Source of the DNA: JAAELZ01 sp047639475
GTDB lineage: Bacteria; Pseudomonadota; Gammaproteobacteria; Arenicellales; Poriferihabitantaceae
Assembly: GCA_047639475.1 (NCBI GenBank)
Contig: JBLIOD010000011.1
Coordinates: 1 to 58,833, forward strand
Direction of reading: 5' to 3'
DNA length: 58,833 nt
How positions within the stretch are numbered: the stretch's first letter is position 1; every line of letters begins with the position of its first letter. The notes under the pieces were generated by a model. The model saw only the letters and a program-made list of their open reading frames with translations, made no database searches and had not been told where the DNA came from. Positions 18,003 through 27,363 of this stretch are shown here, in pieces. The position numbers were made by a program, and so were the translations under genes.

Positions 18003-19004
18003 TTACTTGGCGTTGATAAGTGCCACAGTGGTATCTAACATTCGGTTAGAAAAGCCCCATTCGTTATCGTACCAAGAGCATACTTTAACCAAGGTTCCGC
18101 CAGTGACACGCGTCATTCCCGCATCAAAGTTAGAAGTCGTTGAAGTATGGTTAAAGTCAATTGATACCAATGGTGCATCGGTATACGCCAACACTTTGCC
18201 ATCAGCAGCACTCTTCATAATGTCGTTAATTTCATCAACGCTGGTTTCGCGAGCCGCGACGAATGTTAAGTCTACCAACGAGACGTTAATTGTCGGCACA
18301 CGCACCGAAAAGCCATCTAACTTTCCGTTAAGTTCAGGCAATACCAGGCCAACCGCTGCAGCAGCTCCGGTTTTAGTTGGGATCATTGACTGAGTAGCAG
18401 AACGAGCACGACGTAAATCCGTGTGATATACGTCTGTTAACACTTGGTCATTAGTGTAAGCGTGAATAGTATTCATCAAACCATGAACCACACCAATAGT
18501 ATCGTTCAGCGGCTTAATCATCGGCGCTAAGCAGTTGGTAGTACATGAAGCATTCGAAATAATGGTATCACTCGATTTAAGGACATCTTCATTTACGCCA
18601 TAAACAATCGTCGCATCTACATCATTACCGCCAGGCGCTGAGATAACCACTTTCTTGGCGCCCGCTACTAGGTGCGCACTTGCTTTTTCTTTAGAGGCGA
18701 AAAAACCCGTACATTCCATAACCACATCAACCCCTAATTCAGCCCAAGGCAATTTAGCTGGATCACGCTCGGCACAGACTTTAATTCGATCGCCGTTAAC
18801 GATGATGTCATCGCCTTCTACAGTCACTGTGCCCGGGAATTTGCCGTGGGCGGTATCATATTGCGTCAAGTGTGCGTTAGTAGCGGCATCACCCAAATCA
18901 TTGATTGCAACGATTTGAATGTCTTCACGACCTGATTCATAACGTGCACGTAAAATATTGCGGCCGATTCGGCCATAGCCATTAATTGCGACTTTAATAG
19001 TCAT
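18003..19004 (-). CDS. gap: Glyceraldehyde-3-phosphate dehydrogenase
   Basis: A 333-residue NAD-dependent enzyme. The N-terminal INGYGRIGRNILRA is the dinucleotide-binding motif, and the active-site Cys is in SNASCTTNCLAPM with its partner His in the HTSTTSNFDAGMTRV region (phosphate sites). Length is standard. It follows tkt by 69 bases and is closed off by a hairpin terminator, so tkt-gap may be one transcript. Confidence 0.97.
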   Translation of the reverse strand: MTIKVAINGYGRIGRNILRARYESGREDIQIVAINDLGDAATNAHLTQYDTAHGKFPGTVTVEGDDIIVNGDRIKVCAERDPAKLPWAELGVDVVMECTGFFASKEKASAHLVAGAKKVVISAPGGNDVDATIVYGVNEDVLKSSDTIISNASCTTNCLAPMIKPLNDTIGVVHGLMNTIHAYTNDQVLTDVYHTDLRRARSATQSMIPTKTGAAAAVGLVLPELNGKLDGFSVRVPTINVSLVDLTFVAARETSVDEINDIMKSAADGKVLAYTDAPLVSIDFNHTSTTSNFDAGMTRVTGGTLVKVCSWYDNEWGFSNRMLDTTVALINAK

Positions 19005-19073
19005 TCTTAATACTCCAGTAGTAAATTAAAAAGTTTATACGGTTGGTTTAAGCAAGCTGCTTGCCTTCCACTG

Positions 19074-21077
19074 TTAAGATGATACTTGATCCACTGCTGC
19101 CAAGACATTCTCAACAGTAAATCCAAAATGTTTAAATAATTCGCCGGCTGGAGCAGACTCACCAAAGCTGGTCATGCCAACCACAGCGCCGTCTGTTCCC
19201 ACATACTTCCACCAGCCATCCATTATGGCAGCTTCTACAGCAACCCTTGCACGCACTGCCTTGGGCAGAACAGATTCTTTGTAGACTGCATCTTGCGCTT
19301 CAAACACATCAACACTCGGCATTGAAACGACGCGAATGTTCTTTGCTGATTGTCTAGCGGCATCAGCCGCCAAGGCGACTTCAGACCCAGTAGCAATGAT
19401 GATAGCATCAGGCAAACCATCGCAATCGTGCAGTACATAACCGCCCTTCTTTACGTTTTCGATCGTTTGCGCGTCACGAGCTTGAAAAGCCAAGTTTTGA
19501 CGTGAAAATATTAAACAGCTTGGTCCTTTATACTCAATAGCGTGTTTCCAGGCAATCGCGGTTTCCAAGGTGTCGCATGGACGCCACACGCTCATGTTCG
19601 GAATCATGCGGAGCGTCGGGATTTGCTCTACTGCCTGGTGTGTTGGTCCATCTTCGCCCAAGCCAATTGAGTCGTGAGTGTAGACAAAAATACTTTGTAT
19701 TTTCATCAATGCCGCCATGCGTAAGGCATTACGAGCATATTCTGAGAACATCAAGAAAGTGGCGCCATACGGAATAAAACCACCGTGTAAGGCCAAGCCA
19801 TTCATCATGGCACTCATACCGAATTCACGGACACCGTATGAAATGTAGTTCCCAGAAAAATCTTTGTCTGTGCCTACATTCGAATTGATGTAAACACTGG
19901 TGTCATGAAAGGTGTTATTTGATGGCGTTAAATCAGCTGAGCCACCTAATAACTCTGATAAGCATGGTGCATAACCATTCAATGCCGCTTGAGAAGCGAC
20001 TCGAGTAGCGGGAGATTCTGCTTTTTCATTAACACCGTTAATGAACTCAGCGGCTTTAGCCTCCCAGTCGCTAGGTAATTCGCCTGCATTGCGACGAGAA
20101 AACTCAGTTGCCAATGCTGGATGAGCCGACTTATACGCGGCGAACTGGTCATTCCAATTGGCTTCAGCAACAGCGCCTGAGGCCTTTGCGTTCCACTGTG
20201 CGGCGATTTCATCTGGCACGACAAAAGGTGCGTGCGGCCAACCAATGTGTTCACGGGTCGCTGCAATTTCTTCATCACCCAAGGGTGCGCCATGAACATT
20301 GTGCCCACCGCCTTTATTAGGCGCCCCTTTGCCGATAACGGTTTTACAACAGATTAATGTGGGTTGGGCGGTATTGGCAATGGCTTTTTCAGTCGCCGAT
20401 TTTATTGCCTGTGAATCATGACCATCGACATCAGCTATCACTTGCCAACCATATGCTTCAAAGCGCTTAGGGGTATCATCAGCAAACCAACCGATAACGT
20501 CACCGTCTATAGAAATACCGTTATCATCATAATAGCAAATTAGTTTCCCTAACCCCAATGCACCGGCTAGAGAGCAGGTTTCGTGTGAAATGCCTTCCAT
20601 TAAACAGCCATCACCTAAAAAGACATAGGTGTTGTGATCAACGATAGTATGTCCGGAGCGGTTAAATTGTTCACCCAATACCTTTTCAGCTAGAGCAAAG
20701 CCCGCCGCATTACTTAGGCCTTGGCCCAATGGACCTGTAGTGGTTTCAATGCCTGGCGCATAGCCATATTCTGGATGGCCTGGCGTTTTTGAATGCATTT
20801 GTCTGAAAGCACGCAAATCATCCATTGATAATTCATAACCCGTCAAATGTAATACAGAATATGGCAACATGGATGCATGACCGTTCGACATCACGAAGCG
20901 ATCGCGATTCGGCCATTGAGGGTTGCTGGGATTGTGCTGCATGAAATCGCTATAAAGCACTTCGGCTATATCCGCCATGCCCATTGGGGCGCCGGGATGA
21001 CCACTTTTTGCTTGTTGAACTGCATCCATACTCAATGCGCGGATGGCATTGGCTTTATCCGCTCTAGTAACGGTCAT
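19074..21077 (-). CDS. tkt: Transketolase
   Basis: A 667-residue thiamine-diphosphate enzyme of the pentose phosphate/Calvin pathways. The N-terminal KSGHPGAPMGMADIAEVLY, the ThDP/metal motif GDGCLMEGISHE with GKLICYYDDNGISIDG, and the C-half block HDSIGLGEDGPTHQAVEQ are visible. Size is as in E. coli TktA (663). It leads a run of sugar-phosphate genes (tkt, gap, pgk, pyk, fba). Confidence 0.97.
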   Translation of the reverse strand: MTVTRADKANAIRALSMDAVQQAKSGHPGAPMGMADIAEVLYSDFMQHNPSNPQWPNRDRFVMSNGHASMLPYSVLHLTGYELSMDDLRAFRQMHSKTPGHPEYGYAPGIETTTGPLGQGLSNAAGFALAEKVLGEQFNRSGHTIVDHNTYVFLGDGCLMEGISHETCSLAGALGLGKLICYYDDNGISIDGDVIGWFADDTPKRFEAYGWQVIADVDGHDSQAIKSATEKAIANTAQPTLICCKTVIGKGAPNKGGGHNVHGAPLGDEEIAATREHIGWPHAPFVVPDEIAAQWNAKASGAVAEANWNDQFAAYKSAHPALATEFSRRNAGELPSDWEAKAAEFINGVNEKAESPATRVASQAALNGYAPCLSELLGGSADLTPSNNTFHDTSVYINSNVGTDKDFSGNYISYGVREFGMSAMMNGLALHGGFIPYGATFLMFSEYARNALRMAALMKIQSIFVYTHDSIGLGEDGPTHQAVEQIPTLRMIPNMSVWRPCDTLETAIAWKHAIEYKGPSCLIFSRQNLAFQARDAQTIENVKKGGYVLHDCDGLPDAIIIATGSEVALAADAARQSAKNIRVVSMPSVDVFEAQDAVYKESVLPKAVRARVAVEAAIMDGWWKYVGTDGAVVGMTSFGESAPAGELFKHFGFTVENVLAAVDQVSS

Positions 21078-21296
21078 TTAAGTTTCCTCGGGATTAGGAA
21101 ATACATTGCACTCATTATGTATAGGGAGATATACGAGTCTAATAAAATTTTATGGCTAAAATTCTTGCCTAAGCTTAATTCTTAATATGATTCGCCTACA
21201 GGGCGGTGTTGGTTGTTCTTTACTGATTTAGTTTCAGTTAAACAACAAAACTCAATTAAATTTATCAACGTCAGTCGCAACTAATTGCACCTAACG

Positions 21297-21929
21297 CTAG
21301 GTATGCTTTTCAAGGTTGGGGATTCTAACACTTTGTGCATTGTGAAATACCAGCATTGTTGGCCAATCTTTTCCTAATGAACGAATTCTTGTAAAACAAG
21401 CTGCCGGCACTTCTATCCTCAAGTTAGCTTGTTTACTCATCGCCAACACCTCTCCGAGGATAGAACGCATTGGGCCACCGTGCGTGACTACCAGTATTTT
21501 CTGGCCTGCATATTGCTTTAGAAGCGCTTGCCAGTAAACTAACACATTATCGTGAAACGCTTGATAAGGCGTCGCTTTGGGCGGCGGCGAATCAAACGGG
21601 TCTTGCATAAAAGCCTCAAAGAGCTGGGGTGATTCGCTAATAATGCTGCTGACTAATTGGTTTTCCCAACTGCCGTAATGATACTCGGCAAGTTCTTTTT
21701 TAATTTTGCAGGGAATACCGCGCCGCTTAGCAATGGCTCTAGCCACTGAGGCACAGCGCTTTAACGGAGAGCTTAAAACAAAATCCCAATCTCCGCCCTC
21801 AACCGAACTTAACATTGACGCTCGCCCTGCTTTTGTCAGCGGCAAGTCTGTCGCGCCCAAAAACACACTGCTTGCATTTGCTTCAAACACATCGCCATCA
21901 CGAAGGAAGTCCACTAACGTTTCATTCAT
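21297..21929 (-). CDS. Histidine phosphatase superfamily protein lacking the catalytic His
   Basis: A 210-residue protein of the phosphoglycerate-mutase/CobC-like clan. The order of blocks fits: FLGATDLPLTKAG, LSSPLKRCASVARAI, EYHYGSWENQ (second catalytic Glu region) and VVTHGGPMRSILGEV with the second His. The defining N-terminal R-H-G is R-D-G here (LVDFLRDGD, residues 6-14; codon GAT instead of CAT), so the nucleophilic His is missing. The protein should be unable to hydrolyse phosphate in the usual way. It follows a decayed MBL fragment by three bases. It is either a non-catalytic protein or an early pseudogene. CobC-like (alpha-ribazole phosphatase) is the closest guess. Confidence 0.75.
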   Translation of the reverse strand: MNETLVDFLRDGDVFEANASSVFLGATDLPLTKAGRASMLSSVEGGDWDFVLSSPLKRCASVARAIAKRRGIPCKIKKELAEYHYGSWENQLVSSIISESPQLFEAFMQDPFDSPPPKATPYQAFHDNVLVYWQALLKQYAGQKILVVTHGGPMRSILGEVLAMSKQANLRIEVPAACFTRIRSLGKDWPTMLVFHNAQSVRIPNLEKHT

Positions 21930-21932
21930 TGC

Positions 21933-22453
21933 TTATAATTTCGCTAAATCTATTCGGTTACCAATTTTGCCTGAAGTGACCGTCCAGCCTAATTGCTGTT
22001 CAGTCGCTTGCCGCAAGCCTTGTCGGGCTTTTTCTTCGCCGTGAATAATACATACATGAGGTTGTGTTTGGAACTCGCCCAACCAACGCATTAGATCACC
22101 TTGGTCAGCATGCGCCGACATACCGCCCACCGTGTGAATTTGAGCGCGTACCTTGTAGGGCTTACGGTGAATTAGCACTTCGTCGGCGCCTTCAACGATT
22201 TCTCTGCCTAATGTACCCCTACCCTGATAACCTGCCACAATAATGTGACATTCTGATCGCGGAGGGTTTTGCTTAAGATGGTGCAAAATTCGACCTGCGG
22301 TCATCATACCGCTAGCGGCTAAAATAATGGCGTGATGCTTAACCTGATTAATGGCCTTATACTGCGCTGGTGTTTTGGTTAAATGTAAATTATCCAGTCT
22401 AGGCATTTCGTTAAGTTTCTTGCGTAACCGCGTTGCTTCTTCATCATAGACCA
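21933..22453 (-). pseudogene. 3' remnant of an MBL-fold (beta-CASP exonuclease-like) gene
   Basis: The frame encodes only the last about 170 residues of a beta-CASP metallo-beta-lactamase RNase/metallohydrolase that is usually about 450 residues. Visible are AIILAASGMMTAGRILHHL, IIVAGYQGRGTLGREIVEG, the GMSAHADQGDLMRWL motif and IIHGEEKARQGL. The family-like segment VYDEEATRLRKK lies in frame upstream of the first ATG (22406), then stops TGA TAA block the frame, and immediately beyond is a bioY-like fragment. The metal-binding HxHxDH half is gone, so the product cannot be catalytic. A deletion that joined two genes explains the structure. Confidence 0.75.
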
Positions 22454-22755
22454 GTTATCAGCTCTAGACTGAAGCTAGCAAGCTGTCCATTAGGTGAAAT
22501 CGGCAAACCCAATACCCCTTGAGCATAATATAAACAGATGGCTGCCAATGAACAGCGCAAGTTCAATATAAACCCAAGCATGCACACAACTAACAACAGC
22601 AGGTTTTGTTGTACGCCATTGTAATAAAAGCCCACCTTGGCAGATGTCATCAATAATATTGCGCCGACGAACACTAGAATGAACGTCCGCAAGAATCTAT
22701 TCGACTCGGTAGGCCAGAGGTGATCGCTAAGGGTTGGGAAGGCGCTTGATACCAA
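22444..22755 (-). pseudogene. 5' remnant of a BioY-like biotin transporter gene
   Basis: A 103-residue frame with two to three hydrophobic segments. LRTFILVFVGAILLMTSAK followed by ICLYYAQGVLGLPIS resembles the N-terminal half of BioY (S-component of the ECF biotin transporter, normally about 190 residues), but the conserved Pro-rich PVP segment is replaced by GFYYNGVQQN. The frame ends exactly where the MBL remnant begins, overlapping it by a few bases, so the second half has been deleted. It follows lnt by 17 bases on the same strand. The family assignment is moderate; truncation is clear if it is correct. Confidence 0.55.
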
Positions 22756-22772
22756 GGGTTTTATGGCTTTAA

Positions 22773-24317
22773 TCAGTGTTTATTTCGTCGATTATACTTA
22801 GAATTGAAACAGAATAGTCTAAATAACAATATAATGAATAAGCTCATATAAACAGGGAGCTGCCCCCATTTAACGTAAGGCGTTTCCCCTTGATAGCCAT
22901 TCACTTTATCACTCAGTATAACGGCTTCAAACTGCGGCGTGATTTGATCATATGACCCGTCAACACGCACAACGGTAGACAGGCCACTGTTTGAAACACG
23001 CACCATCTCTCGACCTGTTTCAATCGAACGCATTCGACCCATTTCTAAGCGTTGATGAGGTGCGAACGAATCTCCAAACCACGCATCCTCGCTGATATTC
23101 AATATTGCGGTGGCGTTAGGGATAGATGCTCTCCAATCCTCAGGAAAGGCATCTTCATAACAAATAGTGGGTAACCAGTTAAACCCCTTTGAACTTAAGT
23201 AAGGCTGCTTACCATACCAAGATGTCATATTGGACATCGGGACTTGTAGCTGTGCTAACAGATCTGTCAATAACCACTCCAGCGGGAAAAACTCTCCGAA
23301 AGGTACAAGATGATACTTGCGGTATATTTGTTCTCGTTTACCCTCTAGTTGCTCTCCATCTAGTAATACCATTGAGTTGTGCACTAACACTTCATTGCCC
23401 AACTCTCGTCGCTCAAGAGAGCCAAACACCAGTGCAGGTTTAAGCCGCTCAATTGATTCACGCACCGTCGCGGACATTTGGTGATAAAACTGCGGCAGCG
23501 CCCCTTCTGGCCATATCAATAAATCCACGCCTTCTTCTAATGACTGACTGGCATCGATATAGCTTCTCATTATCTGATCTTGCATCCCCTCCTGCCACTT
23601 TAAACCCAAGGGAACATCTAGCTGCACCATCCCAACCGTGAGTTCCTGCCCTGTCGGCTTAGTCCATTGAATGCTTTTAAGGATAGCGCCAACGCCAAAC
23701 AAGAAAGCGATCACGATTAATGGACCGAAAGATCTAACCACATCAGTCCTACTGAATCCTGAAAAAGCCAGCCCGACTAGGCCTGCGATAAGGCAAGTCA
23801 GTAGGCTCAGCATCACCACTCCGCCGATAGGTGCATAGCCCACTAGCCAACTGTCAATGCTTGAATACCCTGCCAACAACCAAGGAAACCCGGTAAACAA
23901 ATGGCTTCTCAAAGCTTCCCATAACACCCAACACGCTGGCGCCAAAAAAATCAAATTGAAAATTTTAGAGCCTGACTTTAGTAACGTAAAAGATAAAGCG
24001 GCCAATGCCGGATAGCAGGCCAAAAACACCGTCATCAAAATAACTGCCACAACGGCTAACACAGGCGACATATTGCCAAAATTAACCATGCTGACATAAA
24101 CCCAAGAAACCCCTACTCCAAATTGTCCCAAGCCAAAGCACAGCCCCATTATAAATGACTGCTTTTTATTAGCTGTATTGAAGCATACAAATAGAATAGC
24201 TAGCGTTAATAGCGGCAATGGCCACCAGCCAAAAGGTGCAAAGCCCAGGGAAAATAAACCACCTGCAATGGCCAAACCAAAGTACTGCAATACAATGCTA
24301 GGCATCGAGCTGGTCAT
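22773..24317 (-). CDS. lnt: Apolipoprotein N-acyltransferase
   Basis: A 514-residue inner-membrane enzyme that adds the third acyl chain to lipoproteins. About six N-terminal membrane segments (residues 10-215) precede a periplasmic nitrilase-like domain with the Glu-Lys-Cys triad: LIWPEGALPQFY (Glu), the KYHLVPFGEFFPLE region (Lys), and PTICYEDAFPE (Cys). One last membrane segment is near the C-terminus (about 485-503). Starting at 24317 the gene overlaps ybeY by 20 bases; an internal ATG at 24305 gives an 8-base overlap and cannot be excluded. The corC/ybeX gene that usually lies between ybeY and lnt is absent. Confidence 0.95.
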   Translation of the reverse strand: MTSSMPSIVLQYFGLAIAGGLFSLGFAPFGWWPLPLLTLAILFVCFNTANKKQSFIMGLCFGLGQFGVGVSWVYVSMVNFGNMSPVLAVVAVILMTVFLACYPALAALSFTLLKSGSKIFNLIFLAPACWVLWEALRSHLFTGFPWLLAGYSSIDSWLVGYAPIGGVVMLSLLTCLIAGLVGLAFSGFSRTDVVRSFGPLIVIAFLFGVGAILKSIQWTKPTGQELTVGMVQLDVPLGLKWQEGMQDQIMRSYIDASQSLEEGVDLLIWPEGALPQFYHQMSATVRESIERLKPALVFGSLERRELGNEVLVHNSMVLLDGEQLEGKREQIYRKYHLVPFGEFFPLEWLLTDLLAQLQVPMSNMTSWYGKQPYLSSKGFNWLPTICYEDAFPEDWRASIPNATAILNISEDAWFGDSFAPHQRLEMGRMRSIETGREMVRVSNSGLSTVVRVDGSYDQITPQFEAVILSDKVNGYQGETPYVKWGQLPVYMSLFIILLFRLFCFNSKYNRRNKH

Positions 24318-24774
24318 CTAGATAGGGATTACTGAAACCCAATGATTGCATAATTTGAACTTCGTGGTCTTCCATCACAGCAGCATCCGAATCTTCAATA
24401 TGGTCAAAACCCAATAGATGCAAGGTACCGTGGACCGTCATATGCGCCCAATGAGACAACGCGCTCTTGCCCTGTTGCTTGGCTTGTTCCAATACCACTG
24501 AATCACAAATCAGTACATCGCCCCATGCCAATTCAGATTGTTCTTCAATTACCGCATCGAACGGAAAAGACAGCACGTTTGTAGGGTTATTCTGCTGTCG
24601 ATATTGGTGATTAACACTTTGCATTTCAGCGCTATCTACAACGCGAATGGACAATTCCTTTTCGGGTAACTGCACCCATCCAAGCGTGGCATTTACCCAG
24701 CCTTTAAATTCACTGGGCTTAGGGACAACATTACAGGCAGATACGTTCTCAAAATAAAACCAATCGTTACTCAT
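24298..24774 (-). CDS. ybeY: Endoribonuclease YbeY
   Basis: A 158-residue metal-dependent single-strand endoribonuclease needed for 16S rRNA 3' maturation and ribosome quality control. The H3xH5xH zinc site is visible as HMTVHGTLHLLGFDH near residue 115. I start at 24774 (MSNDWFYFEN), where the ATG overlaps the phoH stop by eight bases (ATGAGTAA); a start at 24810 would add 12 residues lying inside the phoH coding region. Coupling with phoH upstream and lnt downstream fits the conserved phoH-ybeY-lnt order. Confidence 0.94.
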   Translation of the reverse strand: MSNDWFYFENVSACNVVPKPSEFKGWVNATLGWVQLPEKELSIRVVDSAEMQSVNHQYRQQNNPTNVLSFPFDAVIEEQSELAWGDVLICDSVVLEQAKQQGKSALSHWAHMTVHGTLHLLGFDHIEDSDAAVMEDHEVQIMQSLGFSNPYLDDQLDA

Positions 24775-25765
24775 CAGATGGAACGCTACGCAACACAGGC
24801 TCTTCATCAACAGTCTGCGATTCGTATGCCTCTACAATACGTTGTACCAAGGAATGGCGCACCACGTGCTCTGAGGTAAACTGAGTGAACGAGATCCCTT
24901 TCACATTGCTTAATATCTTACGCGAATGCACCAAGCCCGACATAATGTGCTTGGGTAAATCAACTTGTGACACATCGCCCGTTATCACCATCTTAGAACC
25001 ATAACCCATGCGGGTTAAGAACATCTTCATCTGCTCTTTGGTGGTATTTTGCGCTTCGTCTAATAGAATAAAGGATTCGTTTAAAGTGCGGCCGCGCATA
25101 TAGGCCAGTGGCGCCAGTTCAATAATACCGCGCTCAATCAATTTACCAACACGCTCGAAACCTAACATTTCGTGTAATGCGTCGTACAGAGGGCGTAAGT
25201 AGGGGTCGACTTTTTGGCCGATATCTCCCGGCAAAAATCCCAGCTTTTCACCCGCTTCTACCGCTGGACGAACCAATACGATGCGCTCCACATCGTTATT
25301 AGCCAAAGCTTGTGCCGCACAGGCGACCGCTAAATAGGTTTTACCAGTACCCGCTGGGCCAATACCAAAGCACACATCGCTGTCTAAAATTTGCCGTAGA
25401 TAATAAGCTTGGGCGTCATTTTGTGGGCGTACCTGGTGTTTGCGCACCTTAATCACAATCTCGGGGCCTGCACACCCTTTCATTGTTTCGCCTACCAACG
25501 CTAGGTGTACCGTTTCCGCATTTACTGTACCAGCGGCCTTGGTATGCTTATACAGTTGTTTAAGTATTTTCTTGCAACGCGTGGCAGTGAGCTCTTCACC
25601 TTCGATATAAAACAATTCAGCACGGTGACTAATTTGCACCTCTAGATGCTCTTGAATTTGCTTTATATTTACATCACGTTCACCGCACAGTGCGGCCAAA
25701 CGTGCGTTATCAAGTGGGGACAAGCTGAAACTTATTCCCTTATTTCCCGCGCTAGATAGGGTCAA
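24767..25765 (-). CDS. ybeZ: PhoH family ATPase (YbeZ)
   Basis: A 332-residue P-loop protein with Walker A GPAGTGKTYLAVA and Walker B SFILLDEAQNTT, preceded by a KH-like N-terminal domain (DNARLAALCGERDVN, about 17-100). PhoH-type proteins are RNA-linked ATPases that work with YbeY. The start is unusual: the frame is the same as miaB and is open from the miaB TAA (25808) onward, but contains no ATG or GTG near the family start; TTG at 25765 is the best choice and there is no clear Shine-Dalgarno sequence. Confidence 0.92.
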   Translation of the reverse strand: MTLSSAGNKGISFSLSPLDNARLAALCGERDVNIKQIQEHLEVQISHRAELFYIEGEELTATRCKKILKQLYKHTKAAGTVNAETVHLALVGETMKGCAGPEIVIKVRKHQVRPQNDAQAYYLRQILDSDVCFGIGPAGTGKTYLAVACAAQALANNDVERIVLVRPAVEAGEKLGFLPGDIGQKVDPYLRPLYDALHEMLGFERVGKLIERGIIELAPLAYMRGRTLNESFILLDEAQNTTKEQMKMFLTRMGYGSKMVITGDVSQVDLPKHIMSGLVHSRKILSNVKGISFTQFTSEHVVRHSLVQRIVEAYESQTVDEEPVLRSVPSDE

Positions 25766-25807
25766 TTTTTCAAAATTAAGAGAGTTAATGTGGGCGTAGT
25801 AAGGCGT

Positions 25808-27178
25808 TTACGCGACATTGAGGACTTTTTGATGTACGCCATTCAGCGCCTCTCCCCGTAAGGAGTTAACAAAGCCCTCGGTGATTTTGACGTTCACAAA
25901 CTGTCCTGCCCAACTGGCTGGCCCTTTAAAAAATACCGAGCGGTTATTCTCAGTACGGCCCGTAAGCTCTTCAGGATTTTTACGGGACGGACCATCCACC
26001 AACAGCACTTGTTCCGTCCCCACCATCGATTCACTAATAATCGATGACATTTCATTGATTCGTGCTTGCAATCTGGCTAAGCGGGCCTTCTTTATCTCCA
26101 TACTGACATCATCTTCCAAACTCGCCGCAGGCGTGCCGGGGCGCGCGCTGTAGATAAAGCTGAAAGATTGATCAAAATTAATCGCTTCAATTAGATTCAT
26201 CGTTTCTTCAAAATCTTCATCGGTCTCTCCAGGAAAACCGATAATAAAATCCGAAGACATCGAGATATCTGGCCTTATCTCTCGCAGCTTCTTTACAATC
26301 TCAATATAAGACTGCGCTGTGTAACCCCGTTTCATCAACTGCAGTATGCGGTCAGACCCGGACTGAACAGGCAAATGTAAGTGAGTCACTAATTCAGGCG
26401 TATCGGCGTAAACACCTATCAATTCATCGTCAAAGTGTATGGGGTGCGAAGTGGTATAACGAACGCGATCTATGCCATCAATAGCGGCTACATACTTTAG
26501 CAATTGAGCAAAGTTAATGTGCTCGCCATCATGGGTGTCACCCAAATATCCATTGACGTTTTGACCCAATAAGTTTACTTCACGCACGCCTTGTACTGCC
26601 AAGGTGTACACCTCTTCGATTACATCATCAAATGGTCGACTAAACTCAGTGCCTCGGGTATAAGGCACCACACAAAAACTACAATATTTACTGCAACCTT
26701 CCATGATTGACACGAAGGCTTTGGCGCCGTCTACTCTTGGAGGAGGAAGACAATCAAATTTTTCAATTTCAGGGAAGCTGACATCCACCGAATGCACTTT
26801 GGCCATCCGACCCCTTTGCGCTGTCACTTCATCGTACATCTTTGGCAATCGATGCAGCGTCTGCGGACCAAACACAATGTCGACATAAGGTGCGCGTTTT
26901 AGAATCATCTCCCCCTCTTGGCTGGCGACACAGCCGCCCACACCGATGATCAAATTAGGGTTCTTTTCTTTTATCTTGCGCCAGCGCCCCAGTTGCGAGA
27001 ACACTTTCTCTTGGGCCTTCTCTCTAATGGAGCAGGTATTTAGCAACAATACGTCAGCACTTTCTTCATCCGGCGCAGCCACCATGTTGTGGCTATCAGC
27101 CAGTAAATCAGCCATCCGCGACGAGTCGTACTCGTTCATTTGACAACCGTTAGTTTTGACGTACAATTTTTGTGACAC
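25808..27178 (-). CDS. miaB: tRNA-2-methylthio-N6-dimethylallyladenosine synthase
   Basis: A 456-residue radical-SAM methylthiotransferase that turns i6A37 of tRNA into ms2i6A37. The N-terminal UPF0004 domain carries three cluster cysteines (NGCQMNEYDSSRM, LLNTCSIREKA, GVGGCVASQ); the radical-SAM motif is EGCSKYCSFCVVPYTRG, and a TRAM domain fills about 380-450 (GPSRKNPEELTGRTENNR). Length fits. It is first in miaB-phoH-ybeY-lnt and divergent from the HD-domain gene at 27364. Confidence 0.97.
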   Translation of the reverse strand: MSQKLYVKTNGCQMNEYDSSRMADLLADSHNMVAAPDEESADVLLLNTCSIREKAQEKVFSQLGRWRKIKEKNPNLIIGVGGCVASQEGEMILKRAPYVDIVFGPQTLHRLPKMYDEVTAQRGRMAKVHSVDVSFPEIEKFDCLPPPRVDGAKAFVSIMEGCSKYCSFCVVPYTRGTEFSRPFDDVIEEVYTLAVQGVREVNLLGQNVNGYLGDTHDGEHINFAQLLKYVAAIDGIDRVRYTTSHPIHFDDELIGVYADTPELVTHLHLPVQSGSDRILQLMKRGYTAQSYIEIVKKLREIRPDISMSSDFIIGFPGETDEDFEETMNLIEAINFDQSFSFIYSARPGTPAASLEDDVSMEIKKARLARLQARINEMSSIISESMVGTEQVLLVDGPSRKNPEELTGRTENNRSVFFKGPASWAGQFVNVKITEGFVNSLRGEALNGVHQKVLNVA

Positions 27179-27363
27179 ACTGACACCCGTATTTTCAATG
27201 GCGCGATTTTACCGCCCTAGCCGTCAAATTGAAATTAAAAGCACGCCATTCCAACTAATTGCAGTAAGAAAAACGCTAGAGTTAGGGGCTATCGTTGCGA
27301 TATGATTGTTAACTATCAGAAAAAGTCCCTAATCCCATATTTTCACTCACTAAAGTAAAACGC

